A stretch of DNA of 64,000 nt from Candidatus Krumholzibacteriota bacterium (GTDB taxonomy: Bacteria > Krumholzibacteriota > Krumholzibacteriia > Krumholzibacteriales > Krumholzibacteriaceae), in assembly GCA_016931295.1 (NCBI GenBank), contig JAFGEZ010000034.1:79094-143093 (forward strand), read 5' to 3'. The stretch's first letter is position 1, and the number at the start of each line of letters is the position of its first letter. Under the pieces are notes generated by a model. The model saw only the letters and a program-made list of their open reading frames with translations, made no database searches and was not told the origin of the DNA. Made by a program: the position numbers and the translations under genes. Of this stretch, positions 29,305 to 37,457 are shown in pieces.

Positions 29305-31002
29305 ATGCGCTGGTCGAAGAGCTGCATACCGACGCTCAAGGAGACGCCCCACGAAGCGGAGATCGCGAGTCACATACTCATGGTGAGGGCCGGCCTCATC
29401 AAGAAGCTGACGTCGGGGGTCTACACCTTCCTGCCGATCGGGCTCCGCGTTCTCAGGAACGTCGAACGCATCGTGCGCGAGGAGATGGACGCGATCGGGT
29501 GCCAGGAGGTCGCGATGCCGATCCTCCACCCGACGGAGATCTACGAGGAGAGCGGCCGCCTCGCCACTTTCGGCCCCGAGCTCTTCAAGGTCAGCGACCG
29601 CAAGAAGCGCGTCTTCGCGCTCGGTCCGACCCACGAGGAGGTCGTCACGCTGATCGCGCGCGACGAGATGAAGAGCTATCGCGATCTTCCGCAGACCATC
29701 TACCAGATCCTGGTGAAGTTCCGCGACGAGATCCGTCCCCGCTTCGGCGTGATGCGGGCCCGCGAATTCGTGATGAAGGACGCCTACAGCTTCAACGCCG
29801 ACGACGAGTCCCTCGACGAGACCTACCGCGCGATGGAAGGCGCCTACCGGCGGATCATCGAGCGGTGCGGTCTCCGGTACGCGATGGTCGAGGCCGATTC
29901 CGGGTACATCGGCGGGAACGAATCGCACGAGTTCATGGTCCTCGCCGAGACGGGGGAGGACGTCATCCTGAGCTGCGAATGCGGTTACGGCGTGAACATC
30001 GAGCGCGCCGCGCCGCCGGCGCCCGCGGATGCGGCCGACGCCGGCCTCGATCCCTTCCGCGAGGTAGAGACGCCCGGCGCCGCGACGATCGACGAGGTCT
30101 CCGGTTTCCTCGGGGTCGAACCGTCATCGCTCGTCAAGACGCTCCTCTACCGGACGAACGAGAAGAACGTCGCCGTCCTCGTTCCGGGGGACAGGGACGT
30201 GAACGACCTGAAGCTGGGCCGGGTTTTCGACGACCCGGAGATCCGCTTTCTCGAACCGGGAGAGATAGCCGAACTGACCGGCGCGCGCGTGGGATTCTCC
30301 GGCCCCGTCGGGCTGCCCGGGGGAACCGAGATCGTCGCGGACCGGCTCGTCGCGGGATATCCGTCGATGATCGTCGGCGCGAACCGGGACGATCGGCATC
30401 TCGTCGGCGTCGTCGCGGGGAGGGATTTCAGCGTCGATCGATACGAGGATCTCGCCGGGGCGCGCGAGGGGGACGCCTGCCCGCGGTGCGGCAGGCCGAT
30501 GACGGAAAGCAACGGTGTCGAGGTCGGGCACATCTTCAAGCTCGGCACGAAATACTCGGCCGCGATGAACGCGACGTTCCTCGACGAACAGGGAAAGGCA
30601 CGCCCGTTCATCATGGGATGCTACGGATTCGGCATCTCGCGGATGGTCGCGGCGATCATCGAACAGCACCACGACGACGACGGGATCGTCTGGCCGGAGG
30701 CCGTCGCGCCCTTCCAGGTCATGATCCTGCCGGTGAACGCGCGTGACGAGGCGGTGATGGAGGCGGCGTCGAGAATCGAGAGCGAGCTCGCGGAGGCGGG
30801 GATCGAGGCGCTCGTGGACGACCGGGATCTCAGCCCGGGCGTGAAGTTCAAGGATTCGGAGCTCGTCGGCATACCGCTGCGCATCACGATCGGCAGGAAA
30901 CTGCGCGACGGCGTCGTCGAACTCTTCCACAGGGACACGAGACAGGTCGAGGACCTGCCCGTGGAAGAGGCCGCGAGAACGGCGATCAGACAAATCGGGT
31001 GA
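29305..31002 (+). CDS. proS: Prolyl-tRNA synthetase
   Basis: Class II aminoacyl-tRNA synthetase that charges tRNA-Pro. The 565-residue product is the bacterial type with an inserted editing (INS) domain at about residues 220-390, which hydrolyses Ala-tRNA-Pro. Motif 1 lies near VAMPILHPTEIYEESGR, motif 2 includes EIRPRFGVMRAREFVMKDAYSF, and motif 3 is in MGCYGFGISRMVAAIIEQ. AAAAGGAG precedes the ATG. Two tRNA-Pro genes occur at the far end of this window. Confidence 0.97.
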   Translation: MRWSKSCIPTLKETPHEAEIASHILMVRAGLIKKLTSGVYTFLPIGLRVLRNVERIVREEMDAIGCQEVAMPILHPTEIYEESGRLATFGPELFKVSDRKKRVFALGPTHEEVVTLIARDEMKSYRDLPQTIYQILVKFRDEIRPRFGVMRAREFVMKDAYSFNADDESLDETYRAMEGAYRRIIERCGLRYAMVEADSGYIGGNESHEFMVLAETGEDVILSCECGYGVNIERAAPPAPADAADAGLDPFREVETPGAATIDEVSGFLGVEPSSLVKTLLYRTNEKNVAVLVPGDRDVNDLKLGRVFDDPEIRFLEPGEIAELTGARVGFSGPVGLPGGTEIVADRLVAGYPSMIVGANRDDRHLVGVVAGRDFSVDRYEDLAGAREGDACPRCGRPMTESNGVEVGHIFKLGTKYSAAMNATFLDEQGKARPFIMGCYGFGISRMVAAIIEQHHDDDGIVWPEAVAPFQVMILPVNARDEAVMEAASRIESELAEAGIEALVDDRDLSPGVKFKDSELVGIPLRITIGRKLRDGVVELFHRDTRQVEDLPVEEAARTAIRQIG

Positions 31003-31008
31003 TCTGCG

Positions 31009-31254
31009 TCAGGCGACGTTCCGGGAGAGCCTCGACTTGATCCGCGCGGCGGTACGGTGATGGATGATCCCCTTCTTCACCGACTTGTCGATGACGGAGG
31101 AGACTCGCGGGTACTGCTCCTTCTTCGCGTCGGCGCTCTCGAGGGACCTGAAGTCCTTGATCGCCTTGCGGAGCTGGGAGCGGTGGTTCCTGTTTCTCAG
31201 GCGCCGGATCTCGTTCTGGCGCATCCGTTTCCATGCTGACTTGTGGTTCGGCAT
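31009..31254 (-). CDS. rpsT: 30S ribosomal protein S20
   Basis: An 81-residue, strongly basic primary 16S rRNA-binding protein. The start MPNHKSAWKRMRQNEIRR and the C-terminal block KGIIHHRTAARIKSRLSR match the S20 family. On the minus strand GGAGG lies well placed before the ATG, and a strong promoter (31285-31313) precedes it. It ends seven bases from the proS stop, so the two genes converge. Confidence 0.95.
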   Translation of the reverse strand: MPNHKSAWKRMRQNEIRRLRNRNHRSQLRKAIKDFRSLESADAKKEQYPRVSSVIDKSVKKGIIHHRTAARIKSRLSRNVA

Positions 31255-31284
31255 CGTTTCCTCTCACCTCCGATTGGAAGCCCT

Positions 31285-31313
31285 AACATACAACAGGGGG
31301 AGGGAGTTGTCAA
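31285..31313 (-). promoter_or_regulatory. Promoter of rpsT
   Basis: On the minus strand, TTGACA (complement of 31308-31313) and TATGTT (complement of 31285-31290) are 17 bases apart, about 30 bases before the rpsT ATG. The -35 overlaps the proposed TTG start of uvrC on the other strand. Confidence 0.6.
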
Positions 31314-33112
31314 GCGCGCGCATCGATAATCTCAGGAAAACGGCGAAGCGCCTTCCGGCCTCCCCGGGCGTCTACCTGATGAAGAACGCCGCCGGGCGGG
31401 TCGTGTACGTCGGCAAGGCCGGGAAGCTCTCGAACAGGGTGCAGAGCTACCTCCAGGACGAGGCGGGGCTAGACCCCAAGACGCGCGCGCTGATGCGGAC
31501 GGTCGAGACGATCGATTTCATCGCCACCGGCAACGAGGTCGAGGCGCTCGTCCTCGAGTACAATCTCATCCAGGAACATCGCCCTCGATACAACATCAGG
31601 CTGAAGGACGACAAGCGGTATCCCTATCTCAGGCTGTCGGTGAAGGATCCCTTTCCCCGTCTCGAACTCACGCGCGAGATCGCTTCCGACGGCGCCGAAT
31701 ATTTCGGCCCCTACACGGACGTCAGGGCCGTCCGGCGCACGATGGATCTGATCGGACGCCTCTTCCCGCTCCGGAAATGCCACACGGCGACCTTCTCGAC
31801 GGCGAGAAAGCGCGAATGCCTCAATTTCCGGATAGAACGGTGCCTCGGGCCCTGCACGGGCAGGGTCGACGAAAAGGAGTACGGACGGCTCGTGCGTTCG
31901 GTCCGGCTGTTTCTCCGCGGACGGAACACCGAGCTCCTCGAAACCCTCGGGAAGAGGATGAAGACCCTCGCCGCGGCCATGCGATACGAGGAGGCCGCGG
32001 TCGTACGCAACCAGATACGCGGCATCGAGCGTATCACCGAGCGCCAGTACGTTTCCCTGCCGTCGGGAGGCGACGAGGACGTCATCGCGATCAGGAGGGA
32101 GGGGAACAGGGCCTGCGGCGTCGTGATGAAGGTGCGCGAGGGCCGGTTGCTCGGATCGGAGGCCTTCCTGTTCTCCGCTGATGCCGCGGCCGGGGACGCC
32201 GAGGTGCGCGAGGCGTTCGTGACGCACTACTACCGCCGGTCGACTGACATTCCGCCGCGGATCCTCGTCGACGGCGACCTGGCCGACGGCGGGATCGTCG
32301 AACGGTTCCTCTCCAAACGGGTGGAGAGACGGGTCGTCGTGCATACGCCGAAGCGCGGCGGGTCCGCCCGCCTCGTCGGCCTCGCCGCGAGCAATGCGGC
32401 CCTGAAGCTGCTGCCGCCCGCGAGAACGGAATCGGCCGCGCTCCTTCGCGAGGTCCGCACCGCGCTCGGCCTGCCCCGTGAACCCGAGCGCATCGAGGCC
32501 TTCGACATCTCGACGATCCAGGGCAGCGACGCGGTCGGTTCGATGGTGACCTTCGTGAAGGGGCGCGCGAGCCGTTCGGGATACCGCCGCTTCCGGATCA
32601 GGACGGTCGAGGCGAGCGACGATCTCGCGATGATGGAGGAGGTCGTCTACCGGCGTCTCCACCGGCTGAAGGAGACGAGGGACCGCACGCCCGACCTGCT
32701 GCTCGTCGACGGAGGAACGGGACAGCTCGCCGCGGCGAGACGGGGGATGGACCGGGCGGAGGTGACGAACATCCCCGTCGTCTCGCTCGCGAAGAAGCGC
32801 GAGGAGATCTTCCTGGAGGGGGAAAAGAAGCCGATCAGGCTGTCGCGGCGCTCGCCCGTGCTGCGCCTGCTTCAGCGGGCGCGCGACGAAGCCCACCGGT
32901 TCGCGGTGGAATACCACCGTCGTCTCCGCGGCAAGCGCCTGGTGACGAGCGAGATCGACGGGATCCCCGGTATCGGCGAAACGCGAAGGATCCAGCTTCT
33001 CATCGCCTTCGGGAGCGTCGAGCGGCTCCGCGAGGCGACGGTCGAGGAGATCGCAGCGGTGCCCGGCATCGGACCGCGAACGGCGAGGAGGGTCCATGAG
33101 CACCTCTCCTGA
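31307..33112 (+). CDS. uvrC: Excinuclease ABC subunit C
   Basis: The endonuclease that makes both incisions in nucleotide excision repair. The 601-residue product has an N-terminal GIY-YIG domain (SPGVYLMKNAAGRVVYVGKAG), a UvrB-interacting UVR motif (LAAAMRYEEAAVVRNQIRGI), an RNase H-like nuclease domain (EAFDISTIQGSDAVGSMV, DLLLVDGGTGQL) and C-terminal tandem helix-hairpin-helix motifs (IDGIPGIGETRR, AAVPGIGPRTARR). No ATG or GTG is available before the GIY-YIG core; TTG at 31307 lies just after a GGGGGAGGGAG purine run and gives a normal length. An ATG at 31378 would delete half the motif. Confidence 0.92.
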   Translation: MSSARIDNLRKTAKRLPASPGVYLMKNAAGRVVYVGKAGKLSNRVQSYLQDEAGLDPKTRALMRTVETIDFIATGNEVEALVLEYNLIQEHRPRYNIRLKDDKRYPYLRLSVKDPFPRLELTREIASDGAEYFGPYTDVRAVRRTMDLIGRLFPLRKCHTATFSTARKRECLNFRIERCLGPCTGRVDEKEYGRLVRSVRLFLRGRNTELLETLGKRMKTLAAAMRYEEAAVVRNQIRGIERITERQYVSLPSGGDEDVIAIRREGNRACGVVMKVREGRLLGSEAFLFSADAAAGDAEVREAFVTHYYRRSTDIPPRILVDGDLADGGIVERFLSKRVERRVVVHTPKRGGSARLVGLAASNAALKLLPPARTESAALLREVRTALGLPREPERIEAFDISTIQGSDAVGSMVTFVKGRASRSGYRRFRIRTVEASDDLAMMEEVVYRRLHRLKETRDRTPDLLLVDGGTGQLAAARRGMDRAEVTNIPVVSLAKKREEIFLEGEKKPIRLSRRSPVLRLLQRARDEAHRFAVEYHRRLRGKRLVTSEIDGIPGIGETRRIQLLIAFGSVERLREATVEEIAAVPGIGPRTARRVHEHLS

Positions 33113-34007
33113 GGGAGGCGGCGCGCCGATCGCCCGCCTCGTCGATCTCTACCTCGATCATCTCGCCGCGGAGCGGGGACTGAGTTGCCTGACCGTCGAG
33201 GCCTACGGCGGCGATCTCGCCCGGTACGCGGCCTACATGAGGTCACGCGGCCTCGACGGCCCGTCCGGTATCGATCTCGATTCGACCCTCCGGTACATCG
33301 CCGGGCTCGACGCGGCGCTCAGCGGCGCGACGAAATCGAGGATCATCTCGGCGATCCGGGGATTTCACCGGTTCCTCTACGTCGAGGGCGTCATCGACCG
33401 TCTCGAGACGGCGGAAATCGCGTCGCCGAGGGGCCGGCGGCGCATCCCATTCGTTCTCACGCAGGAAGAGACGGCGCAGCTGCTCGATCGGCCGGGAGAG
33501 GACGTTCTCGGCCTGCGTGACCGCGCGCTCCTCGAGACCGATTACTCGACGGGGATGCGGGTGTCAGAGCTCTGCGGCCTCACCCTCGAACGCATCGACA
33601 CCGAGCAGCGTCTCGTACGCATCCGGGGCAAGGGGGGACGGGAGCGGATCGTGCCGGTCGGCCGCCGGGCGTTCGAGGCCCTCGGGCGATACCTCGCCGA
33701 ATCCCGGCCGTCGTTGCTGCGCACGCCGACGCCGTACGTCTTCCTCAACTACCGAGGCGGCCGCCTCTCCCGCGTCTCCTTCTGGAAGATGCTGAAGAAA
33801 TACGCCGTCGAGGCGGGGTTGCCGGCCGAGACGACGCCGCACACCCTTCGGCATTCATTCGCCACGCATCTCATCGAAGGCGGGGCGGATCTCCGGGCCG
33901 TCCAGGAACTGCTCGGCCATGCGAGCATCGCGACGACGCAGATATACACGCGACTCGACATGGACTACCTGCTCGAGGTCCACCGCACCTTCCATCCGCG
34001 GGGATAG
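33096..34007 (+). CDS. xerD: Tyrosine recombinase XerD
   Basis: Partner of XerC in dif recombination. The 303-residue product shows catalytic Arg in YSTGMRVSEL, His-x-x-Arg in HTLRHSFATHLI, His in LLGHAS and Tyr in TQIYTRL. The ending LDMDYLLEVHRTFHPRG is the C-terminal signature of XerD, whereas the copy at 18742 ends in the XerC manner. It overlaps uvrC by 17 bases. scpA and scpB follow, so chromosome dimer resolution and condensin genes are adjacent. Confidence 0.92.
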   Translation: MSTSPEGGGAPIARLVDLYLDHLAAERGLSCLTVEAYGGDLARYAAYMRSRGLDGPSGIDLDSTLRYIAGLDAALSGATKSRIISAIRGFHRFLYVEGVIDRLETAEIASPRGRRRIPFVLTQEETAQLLDRPGEDVLGLRDRALLETDYSTGMRVSELCGLTLERIDTEQRLVRIRGKGGRERIVPVGRRAFEALGRYLAESRPSLLRTPTPYVFLNYRGGRLSRVSFWKMLKKYAVEAGLPAETTPHTLRHSFATHLIEGGADLRAVQELLGHASIATTQIYTRLDMDYLLEVHRTFHPRG

Positions 34008-34032
34008 GACGGCGTCCCGGGGACCGAAAGAG

Positions 34033-34061
34033 TTGACATGAAACCCCGTTTTTCGTAGCAT
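34033..34061 (+). promoter_or_regulatory. Promoter of scpAB-rluB
   Basis: A consensus TTGACA (34033-34038) and TAGCAT (34056-34061) lie 17 bases apart, 65 bases before the scpA ATG. A 10-base arm of an inverted repeat (34047-34056) overlaps the spacer. Confidence 0.55.
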
Positions 34062-34125
34062 AATGCGTCCGTGCGGCGTCGAGGCAGCCGGCCCACGAAA
34101 AACGCCTGGAAGGTATATATTCGTA

Positions 34126-34881
34126 ATGAGTTACCACGTTCGCCTCACCCAGTTCGAAGGGCCGCTCGATCTGCTCCTGCACCTGATCCGCAGGGACAAG
34201 ATCAATGTGTACGACATCAATATCTCGCACATTACGCGCGAGTATCTCTCCTATATCGAGATCATGCAGGAACTCCAGCTCGAGGTGGCGGGGGAGTTCT
34301 TCGTGATGGCGGCCACCCTGATGCGCATCAAGGCGCAGATGCTGCTTCCCCGCCGGCCGGTCGGCGAGGAGGAGGAAGAGGACCCGCGGGAGGAACTCGT
34401 CAGGAATCTCCTGGAATACAAGAGATTCAAGGAGGCCGCGAAAAATTTCAAGGAGATGGAGGAGGACCGGCGACTCGTCTTCACGCGCCCGCCGGCGGAT
34501 CCGCCCGAGGATGTCTCGGGGGAACCGCCGGAACTCTCCGTCTCCCTCTTCGACCTGATCGAGGCCTTCCGGAAGGTCATGGACGATCTGCGGAAGCAGA
34601 CCCCGTTCAGGATCGAGAAGGAGAGCTGGACGATCGAGGAAAAGCGCGAGGCGATCGGACGCCGGATCCGGGAAGGATCGGAGCTTCTCTTCAGCGAGCT
34701 CTTCGGGCGCGGAACGACGCGGATCGAGATCATCGTGACCTTCCTCGCCCTGCTCGAGATGGTTCGTCTCGGCGAGGTCGTCGCGCGGCAGATGGATCGG
34801 GGCGGCGGCATCTGGTTGTATCGGCCCGGCGATGCGCCTCGGCCAGGCCCCGGGGAGGAGACACGGGATGACGAGGGATAA
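34126..34881 (+). CDS. scpA: Segregation and condensation protein A
   Basis: The kleisin subunit that bridges the heads of Smc in the bacterial condensin. The 251-residue product has the N-terminal family block LTQFEGPLDLLLHLIRRDKI, then SYIEIMQELQLEVAGEFFVMAA with its Smc-neck-binding helices, LRIKAQMLLPRR-type spacing, an acidic linker, and a winged-helix C-terminus (EIIVTFLALLEMVRLGEV). GGAAGG lies about 12 bases before the ATG. scpB overlaps its 3' end. Confidence 0.95.
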   Translation: MSYHVRLTQFEGPLDLLLHLIRRDKINVYDINISHITREYLSYIEIMQELQLEVAGEFFVMAATLMRIKAQMLLPRRPVGEEEEEDPREELVRNLLEYKRFKEAAKNFKEMEEDRRLVFTRPPADPPEDVSGEPPELSVSLFDLIEAFRKVMDDLRKQTPFRIEKESWTIEEKREAIGRRIREGSELLFSELFGRGTTRIEIIVTFLALLEMVRLGEVVARQMDRGGGIWLYRPGDAPRPGPGEETRDDEG

Positions 34882-35545
34882 CACCGGCGATCCGATGCCG
34901 ACCAGCCGTCTCGAACGCGATATCGAGGCGCTGCTCTTCGCCTCGGACGCGCCGCTTCCGGCGGCGCGGATTTCCGCCATCACGGGCGATACCCCGACGA
35001 AGGATATCCGGGAGGCCATCGGCGCGCTCGAGCGCTGGTACCGGGGCAGCTCCCGCAGCTTCGGAATCGTCGAGGTCGCGGGGGGATACCAGCTCACGAC
35101 GCTTCCCGAGTACGCCGGGATCGTCGGCAATCTCTTCCGCGCAAGGCGCAAGATGCGCCTTTCGCAGCCGGCGCTCGAGACGCTCGCGATCGTCGCGTAC
35201 AAGCAGCCGTTGAGCAGGGTGCAGATCGAGGAGATCCGGGGAGTGAACTGCGACGGCGTGATATCGACTCTCGTCGAGCGCGAGTTGATCACGATCACCG
35301 GACGGGGCGAGGGCGTCGGCCGTCCCTACCTCTATTCGACGACGAGGAAGTTCCTCGAGTATCTCGGGCTCAAGGATTTCAGGGATCTGCCGGCCCTCGA
35401 GGAACTGGAGAAGGAGATCGAGAGGATCGATCTCATCCCGGCGCCAGAGGCGGAGGGTGCCGCGCCGGAAGGCGAGGAAAACGATCCGGCGGACGCCGAC
35501 CGCGGCGCACCCCGGGGAGGTGGCGGAGAGACGGAGACGGCATGA
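34868..35545 (+). CDS. scpB: Segregation and condensation protein B
   Basis: A winged-helix dimer that binds the middle of ScpA in the Smc complex. The 225-residue product has the core LERDIEALLFASDAPLP, VEVAGGYQLTTLPEY, LETLAIVAYKQPLSRVQIEEIRGV-type blocks and LIEL-like GRGEGVGRPYLYSTT. A 50-residue acidic tail rich in Glu, Pro and Gly follows. The ATG at 34868 after GGGGAGGAG was chosen; it overlaps scpA by 14 bases. The stop shares four bases with rluB. Confidence 0.94.
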   Translation: MTRDNTGDPMPTSRLERDIEALLFASDAPLPAARISAITGDTPTKDIREAIGALERWYRGSSRSFGIVEVAGGYQLTTLPEYAGIVGNLFRARRKMRLSQPALETLAIVAYKQPLSRVQIEEIRGVNCDGVISTLVERELITITGRGEGVGRPYLYSTTRKFLEYLGLKDFRDLPALEELEKEIERIDLIPAPEAEGAAPEGEENDPADADRGAPRGGGGETETA

Positions 35546-36279
35546 GTGGACCTGTCAGGATCAACCGCTTTCTCGCATCGGCGGGACTCGGCTCCCGCCG
35601 CTCCTGCGAGGAGCTGATCAGGCACGGACGGGTCACCGTGAACGGCCGTGCGGTCGAGGGACTCGGAGACACGGTCGATCCGGAACGGGACCTCGTCACC
35701 GTCGACGGCACGCGAGTCGAAATCGGGGAATCGACGGTCGTCCTCGTCCTCAACAAGCCGACAGGCGTCCTCAGCACCGTCGAGGACACGCACGGGCGCG
35801 CGACCGTGATCGATATCGCGCGCGAGGCCGGATGGACGGCGCGCGTCTTTCCCGTCGGGCGGCTCGACAAGGAGACCTCGGGCGTCATCCTGTTGACCAA
35901 CGACGGGGAGTTGACGCACCGGCTCACCCACCCGCGATACAAGGTCGAGAAGACCTACCGCGTGGTCGTCGAGGGCGACATAAACGACGAATCGGTCGCT
36001 TCCGTCGCCGCGGGCGTCAGAACGAGAGAGCTCGTGACGATGCCGTGCCGGGTGACGGTGATCTCGCGCGGCGGCGGCGAAAGCGAGCTGGAAGTGACGA
36101 TCAGCGAAGGAAAGAAGCGCCAGGTGAGACGGATGTTCGCCGCCGTCGGACACGCCGTGAAGAGGCTGCACCGGTCGACGATCGCCGATCTCGCGTTCGA
36201 GGACGTGGCCTCGGGTGCGATCAGGCCGCTGACCGCCGAGGAGGAGAAGAAACTCAGGGACCTCACCGGCCTGCGGTGA
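35542..36279 (+). CDS. rluB: rRNA pseudouridine synthase, RluB/RsuA family
   Basis: Isomerises a uridine in large-subunit rRNA (RluB type) or small-subunit rRNA (RsuA type); context next to scpAB favours RluB. The 245-residue product has an N-terminal S4 RNA-binding domain (INRFLASAGLGSRRSCEELI) and catalytic Asp109 in PVGRLDKETSG, followed by LLTNDGELTHRLTHP and EGKKRQVRRMF. The ATG overlaps the scpB stop. Confidence 0.93.
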   Translation: MSGPVRINRFLASAGLGSRRSCEELIRHGRVTVNGRAVEGLGDTVDPERDLVTVDGTRVEIGESTVVLVLNKPTGVLSTVEDTHGRATVIDIAREAGWTARVFPVGRLDKETSGVILLTNDGELTHRLTHPRYKVEKTYRVVVEGDINDESVASVAAGVRTRELVTMPCRVTVISRGGGESELEVTISEGKKRQVRRMFAAVGHAVKRLHRSTIADLAFEDVASGAIRPLTAEEEKKLRDLTGLR

Positions 36280-36297
36280 GGAGGAGGAGATGACCGC

Positions 36298-37395
36298 ATG
36301 GATTTCAGGGATCTGCTGCTGCCGCACCTGAGGAACGTCAGGCCCTACATCCCCGGCAAGCCGGTCGAGGAGCTCAGACGCGAACGGAATATCGAAGGAG
36401 AGATCCTCAAGCTCGCGTCGAACGAGAACCCGAACGAGCCGATCGAGGCGATCCGCCTGGCGATCGTCGAGGAGATCGCCCAGCTCAACCGGTACCCGAA
36501 CTCGGGGTCCTATTACCTCGTCCACGACATCGCCGCCCATCTCGGCGTCGAACCGGAGCGTATCTTCGTCGGCAACGGCTCGAACGAGATCCTCGACCTG
36601 ATGGCCCGGGCATTCGTGGGACCAGGGGACGAGATCGTCTATCCCTACCCGAGTTTCCTCGTCTACCCGATCGTCGCCCAGCTCTCGGCGGCGAAAGCCG
36701 TCGAGGTGCCCCTCGAGAACCACACGATCGATCTCCAGGCCGTTCGAGAGGCGATGACCCAGAATACGCGGATGGTCTTCATCTGCAATCCCAACAACCC
36801 CACGTCGACCTACATCGGCCGGAACGACGTCGAGCGCTTCATGAACACCGTCCGGGAGGAGACGATCATCGTTTTCGACGAGGCCTACTTCGAATACGTC
36901 ACGGCCGACGACTACCCCGACACGATCGCCATGATAACCGACCATCCGAACATCGTCGTCACGAGAACCTTCTCGAAGATATACTCGCTCTCGGGTCTCC
37001 GTATCGGGTATGCGGTCGCCGACCCGGGCTTCGTGGAATGCATGCATCGCATCAGGCAGCCCTTCAACGTCAACAGGATCGCGCAGGCGGCCGCGCGTGC
37101 GGCGATCGCGAACGCCGACAAGGTGCGCGAGATCGTCGAGGAGAACAGGCGCGAACTCGAATTCCTCACCGCGGAGATGGAGAAGCTCGGATTCGAGGTG
37201 CCGCCGTCGCAGACGAATTTCATCCTCGCGTTCCCTCCGGCGGGCACGTCCGGTCTCGCCGACGCGCTCCTCGACCGCGGCATCATCGTCCGGCCGATGA
37301 AACCCTACGGCCTCGGCGAGGAGACGATCCGCGTCTCCGTCGGCACTCCCTACGAGAACCGGCGCTTCGTCGACGTTCTCCGCGAGGTCCTCTGA
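36298..37395 (+). CDS. hisC: Histidinol-phosphate aminotransferase
   Basis: A PLP-dependent fold type I aminotransferase of histidine synthesis, perhaps also acting on aromatic amino acids. The 365-residue product has LKLASNENPNEP at the N-terminus, NPNNPTSTYI, Asp-Ala-Tyr in FDEAYFEY, and PLP-binding Lys227 in RTFSKIYSLSGLRIGY. AGGAGGAG precedes the ATG. No other his genes are near; the enzyme is isolated from its pathway in this window. Confidence 0.93.
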   Translation: MDFRDLLLPHLRNVRPYIPGKPVEELRRERNIEGEILKLASNENPNEPIEAIRLAIVEEIAQLNRYPNSGSYYLVHDIAAHLGVEPERIFVGNGSNEILDLMARAFVGPGDEIVYPYPSFLVYPIVAQLSAAKAVEVPLENHTIDLQAVREAMTQNTRMVFICNPNNPTSTYIGRNDVERFMNTVREETIIVFDEAYFEYVTADDYPDTIAMITDHPNIVVTRTFSKIYSLSGLRIGYAVADPGFVECMHRIRQPFNVNRIAQAAARAAIANADKVREIVEENRRELEFLTAEMEKLGFEVPPSQTNFILAFPPAGTSGLADALLDRGIIVRPMKPYGLGEETIRVSVGTPYENRRFVDVLREVL

Positions 37396-37457
37396 ACGCG
37401 GGCGGGATACTACCACCGGCGGGCGAAGGGTCGCCGGCCGATGGAGGCAGGACGACG

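Noticed and set aside
27369-30746. Plus-strand open frame of 1125 codons
   Set aside because: It runs antisense to the MTHFR fusion and then out of frame through proS; no domain is recognisable.
18742-34007. Two tyrosine recombinases suggesting an integrated element
   Set aside because: Their ends and neighbours identify them as the housekeeping XerC and XerD pair; no att repeats, phage genes or compositional shift are seen.
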